A DNA stretch of 64,000 nucleotides from UBA4877 sp002399345 (GTDB lineage Bacteria; Bacillota; Thermoanaerobacteria; Thermoanaerobacterales; UBA4877): the NCBI GenBank assembly GCA_036752905.1, contig DAIORT010000001.1, positions 186,001 through 250,000 of the forward strand, in the 5' to 3' direction. The translations under genes and the position numbers were made by a program. Every line of letters starts with the position of its first letter. Positions within the stretch are counted from its first letter, which is position 1. Below are positions 45,281 to 53,608 of the stretch, piece by piece. Under the pieces are notes generated by a model that was given only the letters and a program-made list of their open reading frames with translations, was not told where the DNA came from and made no database searches.

Positions 45281-46041
45281 CTTGTTTCTCCCCTTCCATC
45301 TATGAAATTCTTTATTGATTTCTCTACCATATTTAAGTCTACCCTTGTATTAAAACACGGTCCTTCCGGCCTCATATTTACTATACCCAAAACAGGTATG
45401 CCATTTACATCCTGAATGCCGCTGGTTAAATCCCTTTCACATGCCACCGCAACGATTGCCTTTGGTTTATAGGTCTTAACCGCTTTGCGTGCCAAAGTAC
45501 CTCCTGTAACAACAGTTACCTTGACCCCGTACCTCTCGGCGATATCAAGCAGGCCGGATATGTCGCACCCTCCACATTTTTTACAGTTATTGATATTTGT
45601 GGTTATCCTGCGTACACATGATGACCTCTGCAAACAATGAGGAAGCAACAGTAGTATATCCGAAGGAGACACCTTAATATTCCGTGCCGCAACCAGATTA
45701 TCATTTATTTCAGCGTATGATCTCATTATCTTATCCCTATCAATACCCAGAAGCCCTCCAAAAAATAAAACCTCCGGGTAAAGCGTGTTTAATGCAAAGG
45801 TCATAAAACCGTTTAATGCAGGTATGGGTTGCTTTTTTAGCAGGGACAAAACAACAGCCAAGGTACCCATTATTAAAATTGCAATAAATACCGTCAGGAT
45901 TATGATTATCCCCACCAATATATAATAATAAATACTCATTTTATGATACACAACCACATAAAAAAGGAAGCAATAAATTGCAGTTAGAATTGCAGCAAGG
46001 GCTGTAAGCATACCTATATATACCCTTTTTTTACCGTACAA
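45277..46041 (-). CDS. DUF116 domain protein with cysteine-rich core
   Basis: 254 residues. Two N-terminal membrane helices (about 8-30 and 38-66) precede a cytoplasmic DUF116 domain rich in cysteine: LLPHCLQRSSC, NNCKKCGGCD, VACERDL and GPCFN. These could ligate an iron-sulfur cluster or zinc. The start is TTG after GAGGGAAAAAA. It is encoded just after fmt, as in many Clostridia. Function unknown. Confidence 0.82.
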   Translation of the reverse strand: MYGKKRVYIGMLTALAAILTAIYCFLFYVVVYHKMSIYYYILVGIIIILTVFIAILIMGTLAVVLSLLKKQPIPALNGFMTFALNTLYPEVLFFGGLLGIDRDKIMRSYAEINDNLVAARNIKVSPSDILLLLPHCLQRSSCVRRITTNINNCKKCGGCDISGLLDIAERYGVKVTVVTGGTLARKAVKTYKPKAIVAVACERDLTSGIQDVNGIPVLGIVNMRPEGPCFNTRVDLNMVEKSIKNFIDGRGETR

Positions 46042-46051
46042 TTTTTTCCCT

Positions 46052-46978
46052 CTATTCCAAAATAGTACCTATCTCAATTTTATTACCCCGTAAATATTCA
46101 TTGGCTGCCATTGATCGCTTTCCCTGGGGTTTAATTGATGTTATAACTATGCTGCCATCCGCGCAGCCTACATAGATTCCCTTTTTGTCTGTCTTTATTA
46201 CCTCGGCCGGTCTGCCATTAAGTTCGCTGTCCGCAAAGCAGTCTATTATCTTAATCATTTTATTATTTGTATAAAAGTATGATCCCGGCCAAGGATATGT
46301 TCCCCTCACTAAATTTATTATATCAGTCATTGATTTTGACCAGTCTATGTGTCCCATTTTTTTAGTAAGCATGGGGGCGTACACGGCCTGGCCTTCATCC
46401 TGCGACCGGTATACGGCTTTATTATCCTCAATCATTTTTACAGCCTCCAAAAGTACATCGGCACCTATTTTTGAAAGCTTTTCGGTCATAGTAAAGGTAT
46501 TATCCTCATCACTTATTTTTATTTCTCTACTCAGTATAACATCTCCGGTATCAAGTCCTACATCCATTTTCATGATAGAAATACCTGTAGTGGCATCACC
46601 GTTTATAATCGCCCAATTTATAGGAGCGGCACCCCTATACTTAGGAAGAAGTGAAGCATGAACATTAATGCATCCATGCTTCGGGATATTCAATATATTC
46701 GGCGGCAGTATGTTACCGTATGCGGCCACCACTATTAGTTCAGGATTTTTTCCCTTTATAATATCATGGATTTCTTTATTCTTTTTTAAACTTTTAGGCT
46801 GGATCACCGGTATATTATTTTTTTCGGCACATATCTTAACTGGTGGCTCAGCCATATTCTTGCCGCGCCCCTTAGGTCTGTCCGGCTGAGTGACAACCAA
46901 CTCAACATCATGACTGCCCGCGAGAGCGGTCAAAGCGGGTACGGCGAATTCCGGAGTTCCCATAAATATTATTTTCAT
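46052..46978 (-). CDS. fmt: Methionyl-tRNA formyltransferase
   Basis: Formylates initiator Met-tRNA. The 308 residues start MKIIFMGTPEFAVPAL, with HASLLPKYRGAAPINWAI carrying the catalytic Asn/His region and a C-terminal OB-like domain. The ATG overlaps the def stop by 4 bases; def removes the formyl group later, so the pair forms a functional unit. Confidence 0.97.
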   Translation of the reverse strand: MKIIFMGTPEFAVPALTALAGSHDVELVVTQPDRPKGRGKNMAEPPVKICAEKNNIPVIQPKSLKKNKEIHDIIKGKNPELIVVAAYGNILPPNILNIPKHGCINVHASLLPKYRGAAPINWAIINGDATTGISIMKMDVGLDTGDVILSREIKISDEDNTFTMTEKLSKIGADVLLEAVKMIEDNKAVYRSQDEGQAVYAPMLTKKMGHIDWSKSMTDIINLVRGTYPWPGSYFYTNNKMIKIIDCFADSELNGRPAEVIKTDKKGIYVGCADGSIVITSIKPQGKRSMAANEYLRGNKIEIGTILE

Positions 46979-47454
46979 TCTTTATTATCATCGTCCTCTT
47001 TTTCAGGGTCTACATACCTAATAACCTTATCTATAAACAACACCCCATCCAGGTGATCTATTTCATGGCACAAAGCACAGGCCAGTAAATCCTCCGCAGT
47101 GATTTCAATGGGCTCACCGTTTGCATTCAGTCCCTTTACCGTGACTATTTGAGGCCTGGATACTTCTCCGGCCACATTGGGAATGCTGAGGCACCCTTCC
47201 ACTCCCACCTGTTCACCTTCAGATTTGACGACCTCCGGATTAATAAGAGTTATAAGCCCGCTTCCTGCATCCACAGCAATAATCCTTCTTAGCACGCCGA
47301 CCTGCGGAGCAGCAATCCCTACTCCGTCAGCTTTATACATGGTTTCAGCCATATCGCCAGCCAATGTTTTTATACGTTCGTTAACATCTTTAACCTCTCT
47401 GCTTTTCTTCCTCAAAATCTCATCTTTATACATTCTTATCTCTCTTAAAGCCAT
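46975..47454 (-). CDS. def: Peptide deformylase
   Basis: Metalloenzyme removing N-formyl groups from new proteins. The 159 residues show the three family motifs: GVGIAAPQVG, EGCLSIP (metal Cys) and CHEIDHLDG (HExxH). The start ATG follows AGGAGGTAAAA. It lies between priA and fmt. Confidence 0.97.
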   Translation of the reverse strand: MALREIRMYKDEILRKKSREVKDVNERIKTLAGDMAETMYKADGVGIAAPQVGVLRRIIAVDAGSGLITLINPEVVKSEGEQVGVEGCLSIPNVAGEVSRPQIVTVKGLNANGEPIEITAEDLLACALCHEIDHLDGVLFIDKVIRYVDPEKEDDDNKE

Positions 47455-47463
47455 TTTTACCTC

Positions 47464-49866
47464 CTATTTCATACTAAAAGGATTGATATCAATTATATAT
47501 TTTATACCTTGAATTCTATTAACATTTTTATAGCTGTCCGTTACAAGCCGCGTCAGCATTTCCTCATCCTCGCCCTTTATAATTATCTGCCAACGATAAA
47601 ATTCTTTAATCTTAGGCACGGAACAAGGAACAGGATGTAATAGTTTAACACTGTTTATTTTATTACGGCTAATATTTTCTACTATATCATTATACCACAA
47701 TGCTATAGCTTTTCTAACAGCTTCATCATTCAATCCCGTGCATAAAATTCTGCACAAACAAACAAAGGGAGGATATTTAAACCTCTCTCTTAAGGATATC
47801 TCTCTTCTGTAAAAACCTGCATAATCATTATTAGCAGCATACTGTATACTATGATTATCCGGACTGAATGTCTGTACCAGCACATTACCTCTCTTATTGT
47901 TCCTACCGCTTATTCCACATAGCTGTGTAATAATCTGAAAAATAGATTCATCCGACCGAAAATCAGGAAGGTTTAGACCAATATCTGCTAAAATCACCGC
48001 AGCCAGTGTAACATTGGGAAAGTTAAGTCCCTTGGTTATTATTTGTGTACCGATTAAAATATCAGCTTTTCCTTCTCTGAAATCAGTATATGACTTGTTT
48101 ATACTTTTTAAGCTCTTAAGTGTATCACTGTCTATCCTCAATACCCGGGCCTCAGGAAAAATGCGATTAATTTCTTTTTCCAGCCGCTGTGTACCGAAAC
48201 CTCTAAAAACAAGACCCTTGGCTCCACATTTTGGGCAATTATGATCAACATGCTTTGTATAATTGCAGTAATGGCATGTAAGTACCTTCTTATCTGCGTG
48301 ATAACTTAAGGTTATATCGCAGCGCGGACATTTATATATATAACCGCAATTTTGACACATGACGCAGCCGGAATAACCTCTTTTATTCAAAAAAAGTATG
48401 GCCTGCTCGCCATGTTTAAGACACCTTTCCAACTCTGATATAAGCCGCCTGCTTAATATACCCCTATTGCCACTCTTTAGCTCCCGTCTTAAATCAACCA
48501 CAGTGCAATGGGGAGCATTAAATTTATTAACTCTCTCGGGAATTGTAAGCAGTTCTATTTCACCGCTTTCCGCCCTATAATAAGTTTCCACGGAAGGTGT
48601 GGAACTGCATAAAATAAGCGAAGCATTTGTAATCTCACATCTTTTTTCAGCCACATCTCTTGAATCATAGAAAGGATACATGTCGGATTGTTTAAATCCC
48701 TTGTCCTGTTCTTCATCTATAACGACAAGCCCTAAATTCTTCATTGGTGAGAAGACGGCACTTCGGGTACCGATAACTATCTTAGCACCACCTCTTCTAA
48801 TCCTGTCCCATTCATCAAAATGCTGACCTGCTGGCAGTTTACTATGAAAAACAGCCACCTTGTCTCCAAACCTGTTTGTAAAACGGCCGATTAGCTGCGG
48901 CGTCAAAAAAATATCCGGTACAAGAATTAGCACACTTTTACCTACGCTGAGTACATCCTGTGCTATTTTCATGTATACATCTGTTTTCCCGCTGTTTGGC
49001 ACTCCGTATAGTAAAAACTTGTTTATTCCCCTGTTTTTTGCTTTAATGTAACTATCAACTGCTCTTAATTGATATGAATTCAGTGAGGTTTCTTTCTCTT
49101 TTAAATCTGGAAATTCAACCTTACGCCTTACTTCTCTATACTCATAATCTATTAATTTTTTTCTATATAATCTTTTTATAAAGCCATAATCAATACCCTT
49201 CATTTTCACCAATTCAGATGCCAAAACCCAATCTTTGTTTTTTAAAAGCTCTATAAAGTCTTTTTCCCGTTCGCTCAAACTGTCAGCGGTTTGCCCATCA
49301 AAACTTTTAAGCCTTACCATTCGTAGCTTTTTATGTTTCATGCCCCTATTTACATCGGGAATGAAGTAAACGGCACCTTTCCTTCTGAGTTTATACATCG
49401 CATTCTTATCTTTACCGAGATTGTCTGTATAAACGATCGACCTGCCGGCAGTTATTATTTCCAGCAGGTTTGATTCTCTATCAGTAAAATCTTTTAAATC
49501 CAGATTATCACAAACAACCACCCTTTTTCTTACATTAATATCGGCTTCAGGCGGTATGAAACACTTTATGGCATCAATATATCGGCAAACATATTTATTT
49601 CTTATATATTTAATCAGTTCGAAATCACCACTGTCAAAATAATTAATATCATCCACCGAGTCTATAATATTTTTTAATACAACCGGCTTTGAAGGAGTAG
49701 ATTTTCTCTCCATGATAAAACCATCCGTTATGTTGCTTTTAAACGGTATCAGAACTCGTGAACCTATACCGACAGAGTTCTCTAAATCATCGGTGACAAC
49801 ATAATCAAAAATCTTATCCACTGAATCTACCGGCATATTTACAATGACTCCCGCTATCCAGCTCAT
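47464..49866 (-). CDS. priA: Primosomal protein N' PriA, with variant helicase motifs
   Basis: Replication-restart protein. About 800 residues: N-terminal DNA-binding domain, Walker A GVPNSGKTD, motif II IDEEQ, eight zinc-binding cysteines (CQNCG, CPRC, CHYC, CPKCG), and GTQIITKGLNFPNV. Two departures from the family are visible: motif II is DEEQ instead of DEEH, and motif VI is QLCGISGR instead of the usual QVAGRAGR, losing its first Arg. ATP hydrolysis or coupling may be impaired while loading functions remain (inference). The start ATG follows GGGTGATGTTT, directly after a terminator-like hairpin. Confidence 0.94.
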   Translation of the reverse strand: MSWIAGVIVNMPVDSVDKIFDYVVTDDLENSVGIGSRVLIPFKSNITDGFIMERKSTPSKPVVLKNIIDSVDDINYFDSGDFELIKYIRNKYVCRYIDAIKCFIPPEADINVRKRVVVCDNLDLKDFTDRESNLLEIITAGRSIVYTDNLGKDKNAMYKLRRKGAVYFIPDVNRGMKHKKLRMVRLKSFDGQTADSLSEREKDFIELLKNKDWVLASELVKMKGIDYGFIKRLYRKKLIDYEYREVRRKVEFPDLKEKETSLNSYQLRAVDSYIKAKNRGINKFLLYGVPNSGKTDVYMKIAQDVLSVGKSVLILVPDIFLTPQLIGRFTNRFGDKVAVFHSKLPAGQHFDEWDRIRRGGAKIVIGTRSAVFSPMKNLGLVVIDEEQDKGFKQSDMYPFYDSRDVAEKRCEITNASLILCSSTPSVETYYRAESGEIELLTIPERVNKFNAPHCTVVDLRRELKSGNRGILSRRLISELERCLKHGEQAILFLNKRGYSGCVMCQNCGYIYKCPRCDITLSYHADKKVLTCHYCNYTKHVDHNCPKCGAKGLVFRGFGTQRLEKEINRIFPEARVLRIDSDTLKSLKSINKSYTDFREGKADILIGTQIITKGLNFPNVTLAAVILADIGLNLPDFRSDESIFQIITQLCGISGRNNKRGNVLVQTFSPDNHSIQYAANNDYAGFYRREISLRERFKYPPFVCLCRILCTGLNDEAVRKAIALWYNDIVENISRNKINSVKLLHPVPCSVPKIKEFYRWQIIIKGEDEEMLTRLVTDSYKNVNRIQGIKYIIDINPFSMK

Positions 49867-49885
49867 AAACATCACCCTAAAAAAT

Positions 49886-49906
49886 TAACTGGGAAAGTCC
49901 CAGTTA
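49886..49906 (-). terminator. Attenuator-like hairpin at the coaBC stop codon
   Basis: 9-bp stem TAACTGGGA / TCCCAGTTA with a 3-base loop, then AATTTTTT on the minus strand. The TAA stop of coaBC is the first part of the stem, and the priA ribosome binding site follows the T-run. Ribosomes finishing coaBC would cover the stem. Confidence 0.65.
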
Positions 49907-51115
49907 TTTCTTTGTACTAATCATATCTAAAATTATATCTGCAACTTTATCTTTGCTCATTATCGGATACTTTTTTATTACGCCTTCTCGGTCAATGATA
50001 CTTACAACATTTGTATCAACCCCGAAGCCGGCACCTTGCCTTGTAACATCATTAGCAACTATAAAGTCCAAATTCTTTTTAATAATCTTCCCTTTAGCAT
50101 TATTATAAAGATCCTCGGTTTCAGCTGCAAACCCGATTAATATTTTATTGCCCTTTATTTTGCCGAGCTTCTCAAGAATATCCTGGTTCTTTACAAGCTT
50201 CAGATTTGTTTCATCCTTATCCTTTTTAATCTTCTGTTCGGCAAAGTGCTCCGGCCTGTAATCCGATACGGCTGCAGCCATAATGACGATATCGGCCCAG
50301 TCGAAATTATCCATAATGTTCCTATACATATCGTTACATGTATGTATGTCTATTGTCTTAATTCCGGGTACGGCATCTAAGCTTACAGGGCCGCTTATGA
50401 GGCGGACATCCCCGCCGCGCATATGCGCCCTCTCAGCTATGGCATATCCCATTTTTCCTGAGGATCTGTTGGTTAAGTATCTGACCGGATCAATGGGCTC
50501 CCTTGTTGGCCCGGCCGTTATTAAGATATGTTTCCCGGATAAATCTTTTTTGGTTTCAGCCGACAACGTATCGGCTATACTTTTAACCATATCGTCCACA
50601 TCGGCCAGCTTTCCTATGCCGAATACCCCGCATGCAAGTATACCTGTTGAGGGTTCTATAAACCTGTAACCCAAAGATTTGAGCTTTTTCATATTGTCCT
50701 GGGTTATTTTATTCTCATACATATTTACATTCATAGCCGGCGCAATCATTACCGGTGCCCTGGTAGCCATAACGGTGGTTGTCAAAAGATCATCTGCAAT
50801 TCCTCCGGCAATTTTGCCGATGATATTAGCAGTTGCCGGTGCGATTACAACCACGTCGGCCTTTGTTGCCAGGGAAATATGTTCTATTTCTTGAGGATTG
50901 GCCTCTTTAAACATAGTTGTTGCCACATGATTTTCAGATAGTGTCTGCAACGTTATTGGATTTATCAAATGAGTAGCACTTTCTGTTAATACTACGTTGA
51001 CACAAGCACCTAATTTTTTGAGCTTACTTGTCAGATCCGCCGCTTTATATGCAGCTATGCTGCCGGTCACGCCAAGCACAATGTTTTTACCTTTAAATAT
51101 GTCTGTATAATTCAT
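49904..51115 (-). CDS. coaBC: Bifunctional phosphopantothenoylcysteine decarboxylase/phosphopantothenate-cysteine ligase
   Basis: Second and third steps of coenzyme A synthesis. The 403 residues have an N-terminal flavin-binding CoaC domain (GVTGSIAAYKA, PAMNVNMYE, GILACG) and a C-terminal CoaB domain (ITAGPTREPIDPVR, SGKMGYAIAE, KIKKDK). Its start overlaps rpoZ by 4 bases. With coaD it gives three CoA steps in the window. Confidence 0.97.
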   Translation of the reverse strand: MNYTDIFKGKNIVLGVTGSIAAYKAADLTSKLKKLGACVNVVLTESATHLINPITLQTLSENHVATTMFKEANPQEIEHISLATKADVVVIAPATANIIGKIAGGIADDLLTTTVMATRAPVMIAPAMNVNMYENKITQDNMKKLKSLGYRFIEPSTGILACGVFGIGKLADVDDMVKSIADTLSAETKKDLSGKHILITAGPTREPIDPVRYLTNRSSGKMGYAIAERAHMRGGDVRLISGPVSLDAVPGIKTIDIHTCNDMYRNIMDNFDWADIVIMAAAVSDYRPEHFAEQKIKKDKDETNLKLVKNQDILEKLGKIKGNKILIGFAAETEDLYNNAKGKIIKKNLDFIVANDVTRQGAGFGVDTNVVSIIDREGVIKKYPIMSKDKVADIILDMISTKK

Positions 51116-51318
51116 TTTATACCGTATTTCTGCCTTTCATATGTTATTTTGCCTTCATATAATTCATAGGTTGCAATAATAACCGGCCGGTCGGAATCTA
51201 CATCAACAAGTTTTGGTGAACCATCCACAAGCTGCCTCGCCCTTTTGGCTATAATTGTAGCCAACGTGTATCTGCTGTCCACTTTCTCCAATAAATCATT
51301 TATTGCTGGATATAACAT
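51112..51318 (-). CDS. rpoZ: DNA-directed RNA polymerase subunit omega
   Basis: 68-residue assembly subunit. MLYPAINDLLEKVDSRYTL and IIAKRARQLV are family motifs. It lies between gmk and coaBC, as expected, with only six bases to gmk. Confidence 0.95.
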   Translation of the reverse strand: MLYPAINDLLEKVDSRYTLATIIAKRARQLVDGSPKLVDVDSDRPVIIATYELYEGKITYERQKYGIK

Positions 51319-51324
51319 AAAACT

Positions 51325-51939
51325 TCACTCCTTAGTCTTAACGATATTACTATAAAGTTCTTCTACATGTCTCTTAACCTTACATTTTTCGGCTGTCAAA
51401 ATAGACAGTACCTTGTGAGCCGCTATCTGAACATCATCGTTTATCACTACATAGTCATATTTAGAAAAATATTTCATCTCAGATGGGGCCTTTGAAGACC
51501 TTAACTCTATCTCTTTCATCGTCTCCGTGGCCCTCTTCTTAATCCTCTTTTTCAGCTCATTCAAGGAAGGTGGTACAATAAAAATGAAGACTCCATCCGG
51601 GAACTTTTGTTTTGCTTTCATCGCACCCTGGATGTCAATCTCCAATATAACATCATTTCCACTGTTTAACTGATCCTCGACAAAAGTTTTTGGAGTACCA
51701 TAATAATTTCCATAGACCTCTGCCCATTCTAAAAATTGGTCCCTCTTAACCATATCTTCAAATTTGCCTCTATCAACAAAATAATAATTTACCCCATCTG
51801 TTTCACCCATCCTCGGTTTTCGGGTGGTTGCCGATATACTGAGATGCAAGGTAGGTTCGTCTTTTAACAGTTCTTTGCACACAGTACCCTTACCAGCTCC
51901 CGAAGGTCCGGAAATTACAATCAGTATTCCCCTGCTCAT
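51325..51939 (-). CDS. gmk: Guanylate kinase
   Basis: Phosphorylates GMP to GDP. The 204 residues have P-loop SGPSGAGKGT near 10-19, TTRKPRMGETDGVNY and the lid segment. The start ATG follows AAGGGGATGTCATC. The remA-gmk-rpoZ order is conserved in Firmicutes. Confidence 0.97.
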   Translation of the reverse strand: MSRGILIVISGPSGAGKGTVCKELLKDEPTLHLSISATTRKPRMGETDGVNYYFVDRGKFEDMVKRDQFLEWAEVYGNYYGTPKTFVEDQLNSGNDVILEIDIQGAMKAKQKFPDGVFIFIVPPSLNELKKRIKKRATETMKEIELRSSKAPSEMKYFSKYDYVVINDDVQIAAHKVLSILTAEKCKVKRHVEELYSNIVKTKE

Positions 51940-51951
51940 GATGACATCCCC

Positions 51952-52233
51952 TTATTCCTCTGTAAAATCGGTATTATTCTCCAAATCATCTTCTCTATTA
52001 TTTAATCTGTTTGCTACTGTTTCCGGCTGAACAGCACAGAGTATTATATGATCACTATCAGTGATTATAACAGCTCGTGTACGGCGTCCATAAGTAGCAT
52101 CAATAAGCATACCCCTGTCTCTCGCTTCCTGAATTGTTCTCTTTATGGGGGCAGATTCGGGACTGACAATAGCTACAAGCCTATTTGCTGATACTATATT
52201 GCCAAAACCGATATTTATTAACTTTATATTCAT
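51952..52233 (-). CDS. remA: Extracellular matrix regulatory protein RemA (DUF370)
   Basis: Small DNA-binding activator of biofilm and osmoprotection genes in Bacillus. The 93 residues begin MNIKLINIGFGNIVSANR with SPESAPIKR and ATYGRRTRAVIITDS in the conserved core. The start ATG follows TGGAGGTTTTTTA. In Bacillus it is preceded by yicC; here a 256-base gap and dapF take that place, and remA has its own promoter. Confidence 0.93.
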   Translation of the reverse strand: MNIKLINIGFGNIVSANRLVAIVSPESAPIKRTIQEARDRGMLIDATYGRRTRAVIITDSDHIILCAVQPETVANRLNNREDDLENNTDFTEE

Positions 52234-52329
52234 TAAAAAACCTCCAGTTGTTAAAAAGGCAAATTTTATTATTCAGGTCGAATATATTCAATTTGCCCAG
52301 CTAAAATCTCTAAAGCTACTTATATATCT

Positions 52330-52358
52330 ATTTTACTCATTATTGTCTTTCAATGCAA
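52330..52358 (-). promoter_or_regulatory. Predicted sigma-A promoter of remA-gmk-rpoZ-coaBC
   Basis: Minus strand TTGCAT (52353-52358), 17-base spacer, TAAAAT (52330-52335), about 97 bases before the remA start. An overlapping TTGAAA / TAGATA pair with a 17-base spacer is a second possibility. Confidence 0.45.
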
Positions 52359-52436
52359 TATTTGATTTTAAATAGTAGCTTACTTATTTTCTCTTTAGTA
52401 TATGACATTTTATCAGAAAAAATTTAACATGGCACT

Positions 52437-52454
52437 TGCCACAAGAGCGTGGCA
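52437..52454 (-). terminator. Weak terminator-like hairpin after dapF
   Basis: 6-bp stem TGCCAC / GTGGCA with a 6-base loop, and an AATTTTTT stretch about a dozen bases later on the minus strand. The spacing to the T-run is long, so the call is tentative. Confidence 0.4.
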
Positions 52455-52489
52455 TTAATAAACAGGTTTATATACCATTATTAGCAGCT

Positions 52490-53314
52490 TTAATAGCTTA
52501 TATTTCCCGAGTACACTTCTTTACATGGGCCGGTCATATAAATACTGTCTTCTATCTCTATATAAAGATCCCCTCCCGGCAGATTTATATCCACTTTCCT
52601 TTCGGTATAGCCCGTGATATATGATATATAAGCAGCTGCACATGCACCGGAACCACATGCAAGAGTCAATCCGGCTCCTCTTTCCCATGTTTTCATTTTT
52701 AAATTATTTTTCCCGAGTACCTGTACAAAGTCAACGTTAATTCCGGCAGTAAATATTTCATTTTTTTCTATAGCCGGCCCATAATAAGTTATATCAAAAT
52801 TCTTTATATCATCGAGAAAAATCACGGCATGGGGCACTCCAGTATTAACTGCAGAAATCAAAAATGTTTTCCCCAATATGGTCAGCGGCTCTCTTATAAA
52901 TGTACCATCCCCCTTTACAGGGATATTTTTTCTCTGCAAAGAGGGCTTTCCTATATCAACCTTGACCTTTACCACTTTCCCCACATTATCCAAAAACACC
53001 TCAGGTCTGATCAACCCGGCCGAGGTCTCTATATTCATTTTCTTTTTATCTACAATACCTCTGTCATAAGCATATTTAGAAAAACACCTGATCCCATTAC
53101 CACACATTTCCGCTTCACTGCCGTCAGAGTTAAATACCCTCATTTTTGCATCATATTTATCCGATTCACAAACCAAGATCAGACCGTCGGCCCCAATTCC
53201 AAAATGCCGGTCGCATAGCTTTAAAGCAGTATCCCGCATATATATTCCATTAAACATATTTTCCCTAAAAACTATAAAATCATTACCAGCACCCTGCATT
53301 TTAGTAAATTCCAT
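52490..53314 (-). CDS. dapF: Diaminopimelate epimerase
   Basis: Converts LL- to meso-diaminopimelate for lysine and peptidoglycan. About 274 residues: MEFTKMQGAGNDFIVF, then AEMCGNGIRC and ACGSGACAAA with the two catalytic cysteines. I start at the ATG after GGGGGCATACT; a longer frame to 53368 would add an unrelated N-terminus. It is divergent from the symporter and lies outside the usual remA cluster. Confidence 0.96.
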   Translation of the reverse strand: MEFTKMQGAGNDFIVFRENMFNGIYMRDTALKLCDRHFGIGADGLILVCESDKYDAKMRVFNSDGSEAEMCGNGIRCFSKYAYDRGIVDKKKMNIETSAGLIRPEVFLDNVGKVVKVKVDIGKPSLQRKNIPVKGDGTFIREPLTILGKTFLISAVNTGVPHAVIFLDDIKNFDITYYGPAIEKNEIFTAGINVDFVQVLGKNNLKMKTWERGAGLTLACGSGACAAAYISYITGYTERKVDINLPGGDLYIEIEDSIYMTGPCKEVYSGNISY

Positions 53315-53476
53315 AGTATGCCCCCACTCTATATTAAAAATCAAACTCATTCGATATAAGTTTCTCATATTCTGTAATGCTTTTAAATATATTATATATT
53401 AATAACATATATTGATAAACACCGGCAGGAAATTTAATTATATATCTGCTGAATTTCGTATTAAAATAAATTAAAA

Positions 53477-53495
53477 CCTTTATACCATATAAAGG
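53477..53495. promoter_or_regulatory. Inverted repeat in the dapF/symporter divergent gap
   Basis: Perfect 8-bp palindrome CCTTTATA-CCA-TATAAAGG in the 294-base AT-rich gap between the dapF start and the symporter start. Its symmetry and position suggest an operator, but no regulator can be named. Nothing else definite is seen in this gap. Confidence 0.35.
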
Positions 53496-53608
53496 AATTA
53501 TTACGAAAAAGAAGAATATAAGAATATAAAGGCATTTATATTTAATACCGACCTGCCATTGGAACTATATGCTAATAAATGCCAATCTTATCACTGGGAG
53601 GAGTATAT

